Origin: Longimicrobiales bacterium
Lineage (GTDB): Bacteria; Gemmatimonadota; Gemmatimonadetes; Longimicrobiales; Gaopeijiaceae
DNA: 64,000 nucleotides
Assembly (NCBI GenBank): GCA_951828585.1
Contig: OX639991.1
Location: forward strand, 2,698,576-2,762,575
Reading direction: 5' to 3'
Shown here: positions 9,473 through 16,623 of the stretch, in pieces
How the letters are laid out: each line of letters starts with the position of its first letter
Numbering within the stretch: the first letter of the stretch is position 1
The notes under the pieces: model-generated
The model's input: the letters and a program-made list of their open reading frames with translations, nothing else
Told to the model about the DNA's origin: nothing
The model's database searches: none
Position numbers and translations under genes: made by a program

Positions 9473-10369
9473 CTACCGCCCCGCCACCCCCCTCCCCACC
9501 GTCACCGCCGCCGGATCACTCACGATGAACACCCTGAATCCCTGCCCTATCCGCTCCTCGATGTCGTCCACGCCCGCCGTGATCCCGCACGGCACCCCGT
9601 GGCGCTGGCACGCGGCCAATACCGTCTGGATGGCGCCTTCCACCGCCTCCATGTCCCCCTCGTAGGCCCCGCGGAGGTCGCCCGGCCCGGGAAACACGAT
9701 GCTCACCCCCTCGGTCCCGACGATCTCGTCGGCACGTTCCACCCCCACCCGGTCCTCGATGATCAGGATGTTCACCAGATCGCCGTCCGGGTTCCCAGGC
9801 CACAGGCGGTCACCCATCACCGAAACCGCCACCACCGCCTCCGCCGCCGACTCCACATGCGGAAAGACGATCGACGCCACGCCCGCCTCGAGCGCTTCGG
9901 CCACGTTGGCCTCCGCCGCCGCCACCCCGTCACGGATGGCCGGCACGCGCAGCACCAGCGGATGGGGCGGATCCGGCGCCGACCCCTCGGCTACCCCCGA
10001 CATGTAAACTTTAGTTGTCATTATGTCAAATGGACCTGACTCCAAGGAGTAGAAGACGAAGTCCAGTTCGCGGTTTCGGCCCATTTCGGCACCCTGTTCG
10101 GCGGTCCTGCGGCCGGAGAAGACCCCGAAGAGGACCTGGCCGTCGGCGAGGAGCCGTACGAGCGGGGCGGTGGACTGGGTGGCGGGCTCGGCTGGATTGG
10201 CGGCTGGGACGTCGGACCCAAACCCGGCGGGCTGATCGGGGGCCGAGCATGCGAGAATCGCCAGGCCGATCGCGAGGACTACCCGCGGTAGACAACGGGC
10301 ACCTATGATCGAAGCGATGGGAACGGCGGTCAGGTTGGGGGACGACTTGCGGTGTCGGGATGAGCGCAT
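9473..10369 (-). CDS. HpcH/HpaI aldolase-like lipoprotein
   Basis: The body matches the HpcH/HpaI class II aldolase family: VLFGVFSGRRTAEQG, ELDFVFYSLESGPFD, VLRVPAIRDG, AGVASIVFPHVESA, LIIEDRVGV and VSIVFPGPGDL correspond to the family's metal- and substrate-binding strands. Unusually, the N terminus carries a lipoprotein signal (PRVVLAIGLAILAC followed by SAPDQP), which would place the protein in the periplasm or outer membrane. Residues around FDIMTTKVYM are encoded by unusually AT-rich codons that match an AT-rich sequence upstream of the binding-protein gene near 15.0 kb. Classical members cleave 4-hydroxy-2-oxo acids in the cytosol, so the exported location suggests a different role. 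Confidence 0.82.
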   Translation of the reverse strand: MRSSRHRKSSPNLTAVPIASIIGARCLPRVVLAIGLAILACSAPDQPAGFGSDVPAANPAEPATQSTAPLVRLLADGQVLFGVFSGRRTAEQGAEMGRNRELDFVFYSLESGPFDIMTTKVYMSGVAEGSAPDPPHPLVLRVPAIRDGVAAAEANVAEALEAGVASIVFPHVESAAEAVVAVSVMGDRLWPGNPDGDLVNILIIEDRVGVERADEIVGTEGVSIVFPGPGDLRGAYEGDMEAVEGAIQTVLAACQRHGVPCGITAGVDDIEERIGQGFRVFIVSDPAAVTVGRGVAGR

Positions 10370-10509
10370 GATGTCGGCGGGGCCTTTTGGGATATTGGCT
10401 GCGGAAGCGTCTGCCCGCCTACCATTGGCGGACCTGACCGAAGATGCCTAATTTGCACGGCCCCCTTCTCGCAAACCACCCCGATCGCCCATCCAAGGAG
10501 CTTGACCCC

Positions 10510-11163
10510 ATGGCCAACCCCAGACTTCTCATCCTGACGGCCGCGGCCGCCGTCTTCCTCGCGGGCCCAGCGGCCGAGACCGCCACCGCCCAGAGCGCCG
10601 CCCACCGCCACATCGGCCATGTCGCCGACATGTTTAACGGCACACCGGACAACGTCGGTCTGCTCACCGCCGCCCAGGCCGAGGCCGAGGTCGCGGCGGC
10701 GCACGCCGGATACGCCGCCGGATCCGAGGATCTGGGCGGGATTCAGCGGCACACCACGCACGTCCTGCACGCCCTCGACGCTTCGACCTCCGAGCGGGGC
10801 CCCGGAAAGGGCTACGGTCTGATCCGGGCGGCCTCGGGCTGCGCCCAGCACATCGGAATGGCTGGCGAGTCGGATGACGCGTCCGGTGCCGTGAAGAACC
10901 ATTCGACGCACGTGAAGACCAGCTGCCAGAACGTGGTTACGTGGGCCGAGAGCATCGCCGAGAAGGCTGCGGCGGTGGCAGCCGCGACCGACATGGCGGC
11001 GGCCAAGGCACTCGCCGACGAGATCGCGGCAATGACCCAGGCGATCCTGTCCGGGACCGACGCCGACGGCAACGGACGCATCTCCTGGGGTGAGGGCGAA
11101 GGCGGCCTGGAGCAGGCGGCCACGCACCTGCGGCTCATGAAGGAAGCCGAGGGGCTCGGCTGA
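10510..11163 (+). CDS. Exported alanine/histidine-rich protein
   Basis: The family is not recognised. ATG 10510 follows AAGGAG at a good distance. The N terminus (MANPRLLILTAAAAVFLAGPA) is a signal peptide with a likely cut before QSAAHRH. The 217-residue mature region is helical with repeated histidines in similar contexts (HRHIGHVADMF, RHTTHVLHAL, NHSTHVKTSC), two cysteines that could pair (SGCAQH and TSCQNV), and a C-terminal EF-hand-like loop DADGNGRISW. The regularly placed histidines and cysteines suggest metal or haem binding in the periplasm; this is inference. It sits 18 bases before a c-type cytochrome gene, so the two are probably cotranscribed. Confidence 0.75.
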   Translation: MANPRLLILTAAAAVFLAGPAAETATAQSAAHRHIGHVADMFNGTPDNVGLLTAAQAEAEVAAAHAGYAAGSEDLGGIQRHTTHVLHALDASTSERGPGKGYGLIRAASGCAQHIGMAGESDDASGAVKNHSTHVKTSCQNVVTWAESIAEKAAAVAAATDMAAAKALADEIAAMTQAILSGTDADGNGRISWGEGEGGLEQAATHLRLMKEAEGLG

Positions 11164-11181
11164 CCGGCCCGGATCACGCAC

Positions 11182-11625
11182 ATGAAAAGAACCAGATCCT
11201 TCCGGTTCGCCGGCCCGCTGGCCACCACCGCGGTCGGCCTGGCCATCCTGGCCGCAGTGGCCGGATCCACACCGGATGCGGCCACTCGACCTTTGTCCGA
11301 CTCGTATCCGCACCTTCAGCAGCCCGACACCGTCAGCTTCGCCAAGGACATCCTCCCGATCTTCCAGAAGCGCTGCGCCAAGTGTCACGGCGCCGAGGAC
11401 GAGAACGGCGAGGTGCGAACCGAAGTCAGCCTGAATCTCATCGAATACGAGAGGGTGATGGTGGGTTCCGAGTTCGGCACCGTGATTGAGGCCGGTGACC
11501 CCGACGGCAGCTTCCTGCTGGACATGATCGTCGCGGGGGACATGCCCGAAGAGGGCGACAAGGTCCCCGAAGAAGAGATCGCGCTGATCCGGACGTGGAT
11601 CGAGCAGGGGGCGCTGAACAACTGA
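11182..11625 (+). CDS. Exported c-type cytochrome-like protein (PSCyt1 type)
   Basis: This 147-residue exported protein begins with MKRTRSFRFAGPLATTAVGLA, a signal peptide. The mature part contains FAKDILPIFQKRCAKCHG, a single CxxCH haem c site in the context typical of the planctomycete cytochrome C domain (PF07635). A downstream methionine in AGDMPEEGDKV could be the distal ligand, followed by IALIRTWIEQGA, also typical of the domain. It would carry electrons in the periplasm. The preceding histidine-rich exported protein is its likely partner. Cytochrome maturation genes are not in the window. Confidence 0.88.
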   Translation: MKRTRSFRFAGPLATTAVGLAILAAVAGSTPDAATRPLSDSYPHLQQPDTVSFAKDILPIFQKRCAKCHGAEDENGEVRTEVSLNLIEYERVMVGSEFGTVIEAGDPDGSFLLDMIVAGDMPEEGDKVPEEEIALIRTWIEQGALNN

Positions 11626-11745
11626 GAAGGCCGCTGGCGGACGCCCGGTCTGTCGAGGCTACTCTCTACCTCTACCCGCTCGCGCGAGGTGACCCCCTCT
11701 CGTCCCAAGTCCAACCCGCTGCCCCCCTCGCGGATGGACGGTGTG

Positions 11746-12606
11746 CTACCCCCTACCCCGCCGCCTCAGCCAGGCCACCACCACCAGCAGCAGGGCCGCA
11801 AACACGATCAGAAACGTTGCCACCGCCAGGATCGCGGGGCTGATCTGCTCCCGGATTCCGGCCCACATCTGGCGCGGAATGGTGCGCTGTTCCACCCCCG
11901 CCATAAAGAGCACCACCACCACCTCGTCGAACGAGGTCGCGAAGGCGAAGAGCGCCCCCGAGACCACCCCGGGCGCGATCAGGGGGAGCTGCACCTTGCG
12001 GAATGCGTACAGCGGCGGGGCGCCCAGGGAGGCGGCCGCGCGGGTCAGGTTGCGGTCGAAGCCCGACAGGGTGGCCGTAACGGTGATGACCACGAAGGGG
12101 ATGCCCAGCGCGGTGTGCGCCAGAATCAGCCCGAGATGGGTCTGTCCGAGCCCGATGCTCGAGTAGAAGAAGAACATCCCGGCCGCCGAGATGATGACCG
12201 GGGTGATCATGGGTGAAATCAGCAGGCCTATGACGAGACGGCGGGCGGGCATGGCGGCGCTCGCAAGCCCCAGCGCCGCCAGCGTCCCGAGGGTGGTGGC
12301 GAGCGCGGTGGCCGAGACGCCGATGACCAGGCTGTTCACCAGGCTCCGCGTCCACACCTCGTTCTCGATGATCTCGCGGTACCACCTGAGCGAGTACGCG
12401 TCGGGGTCCAGTCGCAGCATCCCCTCGGTAAAGGTGAAATACGGCTCGGCGTTGAAGCTGAGCGGCACGATCACCACGATCGGCGCCACCAGGAACACGA
12501 AGACGAGTGCGCAGAAACCCACGTAGGCGAAGCGGCCGAGCGTGTCGCCACGAAGCAGCCGGCCCGGTGAGGGCGGTGCGGTAGCCGCGCCGGTGGCCGC
12601 GCTCAT
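11746..12606 (-). CDS. ABC transporter permease, PotC type
   Basis: This is the second permease of the polyamine-type importer, 286 residues with six predicted membrane segments (for example YVGFCALVFVFLVAPIVVI and ILAVATFLIVFAALLLVVV). The cytoplasmic coupling loop is RAAASLGAPPLYAFRKVQLP, the EAA motif that contacts the ATPase. Length and topology fit PotC/YdcV. It is the last gene of the operon, 75 bases after the other permease gene. The substrate cannot be read from the permease alone. Confidence 0.93.
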   Translation of the reverse strand: MSAATGAATAPPSPGRLLRGDTLGRFAYVGFCALVFVFLVAPIVVIVPLSFNAEPYFTFTEGMLRLDPDAYSLRWYREIIENEVWTRSLVNSLVIGVSATALATTLGTLAALGLASAAMPARRLVIGLLISPMITPVIISAAGMFFFYSSIGLGQTHLGLILAHTALGIPFVVITVTATLSGFDRNLTRAAASLGAPPLYAFRKVQLPLIAPGVVSGALFAFATSFDEVVVVLFMAGVEQRTIPRQMWAGIREQISPAILAVATFLIVFAALLLVVVAWLRRRGRG

Positions 12607-12681
12607 CTTGGCTCCGTCATCCCGGGCTCAGACGCTCGATGCCGGCCAGCCGCCCCCGTTGCCCCACTCATCGTCGCCCCC

Positions 12682-13875
12682 TCATCCCAGACTCAGCCGC
12701 TCGATGCCGACCAGCCGGTCGTAGAGCAGGTAGAGCGCCAGCACGCCCGCCAGCAGAATCCCGCCCAGCGCTCCCGCGAGACCCCAGTTGAGCGAGGTCT
12801 GCATATGGTACGCCACCATGTTGGAGATGAGCTGGCCGCTGCTGCCGCCGACCAGCGCCGGGGTGATGTAGTAGCCGATCGCCAGAATGAAGACGAGGAG
12901 CGAGCCCGCGCCCACCCCGGGAAGCGTCTGCGGCCAGTACACGCGGAAGAACGCCTGCGCGGGTTTGGCCCCCAACGAGGCGGCCGCGTTCATGTACTGG
13001 CCCGGGATCGCGCGCATGACCGAATAGAGCGGCAGCACCATGAACGGCAGCAGCACATGCGTCATGGCGATGATCGTGCCGGTCATGTTGTAGATCATCG
13101 CGAGGCGGCCGTCGTCGCCGATCAGCCCCATGCCGACGAGGAGGTCGTTGATCACGCCCTGCGTCTGCAGCAGCACGATCCAGGCGGTGGTGCGCACCAG
13201 CAGCGAGGTCCAGAAGGGGACCAGCACCAGCGCCAGCAAAAGGTTCGCGCGCCGCGGGGGCGCGTGGGCGATCAGGTGCGCGACCGGATAGCCGAGAAGC
13301 AGGCACAGCATGGTGATCACCGCGCTCACCACCAGCGTCCGCCAGAGCAGCGGCAGGTAGATGCGCCGCTCCTCGGGCTGCCGTGCGACCGAGCCGTCGG
13401 GGAGCCGCTGCATGTCCACGGCGTTGAGGTAGTGGCGGGAGGTGAAGCGCTGGCCGGTGGCGCGGATGGAGTGCCATGTCGCCGGATCCGTCCACGCTTC
13501 GTCGATCTCCTCCATGACGCCGCGCCAAGGACCCTCGGTCACCTCGCGAAGAGAACGCGCACTCCGCGTGAAGACGCTCCGAAGCCCGCTCTGCACCCGG
13601 TTGACGCGCCCCGCGACCTGTCCCAGCGTACGCTCCTCGCGGGCCTGCACCAGTTCGCGCGCGAGTGCCTCGTAGGCGGCCTCGTCCGGGAGTCCCTCGC
13701 CGTCCCACCCGGCCAGCAAAGCCAGCGTGCCGGGCAGGACGTCCGCCACCACCGGGTCGTGCACGCTCCTGACCAGCATCGTCGCCAGCGGCGCGATGAA
13801 GGTGATGAGGATGAAGACGAGCAGAGGCAGAACCAGTCCCAGCGCCCGGAACCGCTCGCGTCCCATCCCGATCAT
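12682..13875 (-). CDS. ABC transporter permease, PotB type
   Basis: This PotB/YdcU-type permease starts at ATG 13875 (MIGMGRERFRALGL), four bases after the binding-protein stop; ATG 13911 would overlap that gene. The first membrane helix (LVLPLLVFILITFIAPLATMLV) is followed by an unusually long periplasmic insertion of about 130 residues, containing LAREL VQAREE-type helices and LPDGSVARQPEERR, before the remaining helices. The EAA coupling motif is NAAASLGAKPAQAFFRVYWP. At about 397 residues it is longer than standard PotB (~280), mostly because of that insertion. It forms the channel with the PotC-type subunit. Confidence 0.93.
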   Translation of the reverse strand: MIGMGRERFRALGLVLPLLVFILITFIAPLATMLVRSVHDPVVADVLPGTLALLAGWDGEGLPDEAAYEALARELVQAREERTLGQVAGRVNRVQSGLRSVFTRSARSLREVTEGPWRGVMEEIDEAWTDPATWHSIRATGQRFTSRHYLNAVDMQRLPDGSVARQPEERRIYLPLLWRTLVVSAVITMLCLLLGYPVAHLIAHAPPRRANLLLALVLVPFWTSLLVRTTAWIVLLQTQGVINDLLVGMGLIGDDGRLAMIYNMTGTIIAMTHVLLPFMVLPLYSVMRAIPGQYMNAAASLGAKPAQAFFRVYWPQTLPGVGAGSLLVFILAIGYYITPALVGGSSGQLISNMVAYHMQTSLNWGLAGALGGILLAGVLALYLLYDRLVGIERLSLG

Positions 13876-13879
13876 CGCG

Positions 13880-14986
13880 TCAGCGCGCCAGCCAGGCGCT
13901 GAAGCGCTCATTCAGCTCGTCCTGGTTGTCCACCCACCACTCCCAGTCGTAGCGCAGCGCGCGCCTGGCGTTATCGGGAGTGGCCGGCATGTGCGGCGCC
14001 ATCTCGACGCCGGCCGCGACGTGGGTCGTGACCAGCGGCGTGCCGGACCGGCGGGCGGGGGAATAGGAGATGCGGCGCCCGATCCGTGCCTGCGACTCGG
14101 CGCTCGTGGCGAACGCGAGGTAGCGCATCGCGTCGTCCAGCCTTGGCGTCCCCGCGACGATTCCGAGCACGCTGACATCCAGCAACTGTCCGTCCCAGAC
14201 GATCTCGAACGGCTGGTTCTCCAAGACCTGCGCGTTGAAGATGCGGCCGTTGTAGGCAGTGCTCATGGCGACCTCTCCGTCGGCCAGCATCTGCGGAGGC
14301 TGCGCGCCCGCCTCCCACCAGATCACCCGGTCCTTGATCGCGTCCAGCTTGCGGAAGGCGCGGTTGAGGCCCTCGGGCGTGTCCAGGGTCGCGTAGACCT
14401 GGTCGAGCGGCACCCCGTCGGCGATCAGCGCGAACTCGAGGTTGACCTGCGGGACCCGGCGCATGCCGCGCCGGCCGGGGAACTTCTCCAGGTCGAAGAA
14501 GTCGGCCATGGTCGCGGGCTTCTCGCCGGAGATGTTGTCGGCGTTGTAGGCGTACACGGTGGACCAGAAGAGCTGCCCGATCCCGCACTCGGTCAGGCCC
14601 TCCGCCACGAAGTCCTCGGCGGCGGGAGTTCCGTCGGCACCGGGGGGCAGAAAGCTGACGTCGATGGGCTCCAGCAGGCCTTCGTCGCATCCGCGCACAG
14701 CGTCGGCGATCTCCAGGTCGACCACGTCCCAATGGATGTTGCCCACGCTGACCTGGGCCCGGATCTGCGCCAGGCCGCCGTTGTAGTCCTCCACGTTCAC
14801 GCGGATCCCGGTGGACCCGGTGAAGGGGATGTTCACCCCCTCGTTGACCGCGCGGCCGTACGAGCCGCCCCAGGAGACGGCGGTGATGGTCTGGGCGTCC
14901 AGGTTGTGCGGCGGGCTGGGCGCGACAATGGCCGGAAGGGCCAGAACGGGGATGAGCGCGGCGTGCGGCAGTCTCTTGGTGGTCAT
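13880..14986 (-). CDS. Periplasmic solute-binding protein, polyamine/PotD-like
   Basis: This 368-residue exported protein has a signal peptide (AALIPVLALPAIVAP, cut near LDAQ) and then ITAVSWGGSYGRAVNEGVNIPF, the start of spermidine/putrescine- or opine-type binding proteins (SBP_bac_8 class). GNIHWDVVDLEIADAV, VYAYNADNISGEKPATMADFFDLEKFPGRRG split over two strands, and DGEVAMSTAYNGR are all characteristic. It captures the ligand and delivers it to the permease pair encoded downstream. Its own promoter may lie in the AT-rich 65-base gap after the ATPase gene. Confidence 0.92.
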   Translation of the reverse strand: MTTKRLPHAALIPVLALPAIVAPSPPHNLDAQTITAVSWGGSYGRAVNEGVNIPFTGSTGIRVNVEDYNGGLAQIRAQVSVGNIHWDVVDLEIADAVRGCDEGLLEPIDVSFLPPGADGTPAAEDFVAEGLTECGIGQLFWSTVYAYNADNISGEKPATMADFFDLEKFPGRRGMRRVPQVNLEFALIADGVPLDQVYATLDTPEGLNRAFRKLDAIKDRVIWWEAGAQPPQMLADGEVAMSTAYNGRIFNAQVLENQPFEIVWDGQLLDVSVLGIVAGTPRLDDAMRYLAFATSAESQARIGRRISYSPARRSGTPLVTTHVAAGVEMAPHMPATPDNARRALRYDWEWWVDNQDELNERFSAWLAR

Positions 14987-15017
14987 GTTCCTGTCAACGC
15001 TCCATTGGTTTGCAATT

Positions 15018-15056
15018 TGTAAACTTTGATTGTCTTAATGTAAACTACACTTTACA
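15018..15056. promoter_or_regulatory. AT-rich operator-like direct and inverted repeats
   Basis: TGTAAAC occurs at 15018 and again at 15039, 21 bases (two helical turns) apart. The second copy is part of a perfect palindrome TGTAAA-N6-TTTACA at 15039-15056, which overlaps the stop codon of the upstream ATPase gene. The very low GC content contrasts with the surroundings. The site lies just before the binding-protein gene, so it could be an operator that lets the binding protein be expressed above the level of the rest of the operon. Regulator and promoter are not identified. Confidence 0.5.
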
Positions 15057-16194
15057 GCGATTCAGCCTTCTCCTCAAAGTCCAGGGCGCGGCAGTCGGTC
15101 ACCGTCCAGCCGACGCGCACGGTGTCGCCGACAAGTATCCCGCCGTGTCCCACGATGTTGGGAATCTTGGCAATGAAGTCGCTGCGCCCGCAGGCGTCCA
15201 TGCGCACGCGCAGATGGTCGCCCAGGAAGGCGAGGTCCCTGATCGTCGCGCCCACCTGGTTGCCGTACACGCCGGGCTCGGGGTTGACGGAGATCCGCTC
15301 GGGACGGATCGAGAGGGTGACCCTGTCGCCCCGCTCGAAATCGGCGGTCCGAAGCGCGCGTATCCGCTCCCGGCCGGTCTCCACGTCGCAGAGGTCGCCG
15401 TCGACGGTGACCACCCGTCCGTGCAAGCGGTTGTTCTCGCCGATGAAGCGTGCCACGAAGGCGCGTTCCGGCTCCTCGTAGAGTGCCTCGGGCGGGGCGA
15501 TCTGTTCGACGACGCCCTTCTTGAGCACCGCGATCCGGTCGGACATGACCATCGCCTCCTGCTGGTCGTGCGTGACGTACACGACCGTGACCGCGAGCTC
15601 TTGGTGGATGCGGCGGATCTCGTACTGCATCTCCTCGCGCAGGCTGCGGTCGAGCGCGCCGAGCGGCTCGTCCATCAACACCAGGTCAGGCTCGAAGACC
15701 AGCGCCCGCGCGATCGCCACGCGCTGCTGCTGCCCGCCGGACAGCTGTCCCGGCCTCCGGTCCTCCAGACCTTCCAGTCGGACCAGGCGCAGCGCCCGCT
15801 CCACCCGCTCCTGCCACTCCTCCGCCTTCAGCCCCCGCACTTCCAGCGGGAACGCGAGGTTGCGGCCGACAGTCATGTGGGGAAAGAGCGCGTAGTTCTG
15901 GAAGACCATCCCGATCCCGCGCTTGCGGGGGGGCAGGTCCTCGACCGAGCGGCCATCGATGCGGATCGTTCCCGCCGTGGGGCTCTGGAAGCCCGCCAGC
16001 ATCATCAGGATCGTGGTCTTGCCCGATCCGGAAGGCCCCAGCAGGGTGACGAACTCGCCCGTGCGGATGGTCAGGTTGAAGTCCTCGACGACCAGGGTGC
16101 GGCCGTCGTAGCTCTTGTCGACCCCTTCGAACTGGACGCGCGCGTCGCTGTCAGCCGCCGCGGTCGTCGCGGCCTCCGGAAGGCCCTCAGTCAT
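15052..16194 (-). CDS. ABC transporter ATP-binding protein, PotA type
   Basis: ATG 16194 (MTEGLPEAATT) begins a 380-residue ATPase. Walker A is GPSGSGKT at residues 53-60, the Q-loop is in GMVFQNYALFPHM, the signature is LSGGQQQR, Walker B is LVLMDEPLGALD, and the H-loop lies in YVTHDQQEAM. The C-terminal TOBE-type regulatory domain (SIRPERISV) is typical of PotA/MalK proteins. It drives import through the two permeases. The frame stays open upstream to 16560 without homology, so that extension is rejected. It is the first gene of the four-gene importer operon. Confidence 0.96.
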   Translation of the reverse strand: MTEGLPEAATTAAADSDARVQFEGVDKSYDGRTLVVEDFNLTIRTGEFVTLLGPSGSGKTTILMMLAGFQSPTAGTIRIDGRSVEDLPPRKRGIGMVFQNYALFPHMTVGRNLAFPLEVRGLKAEEWQERVERALRLVRLEGLEDRRPGQLSGGQQQRVAIARALVFEPDLVLMDEPLGALDRSLREEMQYEIRRIHQELAVTVVYVTHDQQEAMVMSDRIAVLKKGVVEQIAPPEALYEEPERAFVARFIGENNRLHGRVVTVDGDLCDVETGRERIRALRTADFERGDRVTLSIRPERISVNPEPGVYGNQVGATIRDLAFLGDHLRVRMDACGRSDFIAKIPNIVGHGGILVGDTVRVGWTVTDCRALDFEEKAESL

Positions 16195-16623
16195 CGTGAG
16201 ATCGCGGCGGCCATAGCGCGGATGCGGGCGGCGGAACCGGCGAAGGTGGACACGGTGGCGTTCGAGTTCCTGGTGTTGACCGAAGCGCGGGGAGGTGCGA
16301 AGGTGAGGGTTGGTGGAGGCTGGGATTGTGGGGGTGGGGGAGCGGGCGGCGCAAGGGCCGGGCTGCAGAAAGCCGTCGGCCCCGGGAAGCGATCCGAGCT
16401 CTTCGTTCGCTGCTTTTCGTACAGCTCGTCGTACGCTTGCTTTTCGCAACGCTGCTCCTTGCGCCCCCGCACAAGGCTCCTTAATCTTTTTCCGCGACTC
16501 CGAGAGACGGAGCTGGTGAATAAGAGAGGCCAGATTAGCTTGGCACGAGGCTGATTCCATTTCAATTCAGGCGTGAGGAGCGAGTTACTCACATGCAAAT
16601 GCACAGGCTCTTGTGAGCACGAG
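16195..16623. other. Divergent intergenic region with no recognised gene
   Basis: This stretch separates the importer operon from the LRR gene and must hold promoters for both. A lower-GC part lies around 16430-16510. Frames on both strands are low complexity and none resembles a protein. No clear -35/-10 pair or terminator was picked out by eye. Confidence 0.4.
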
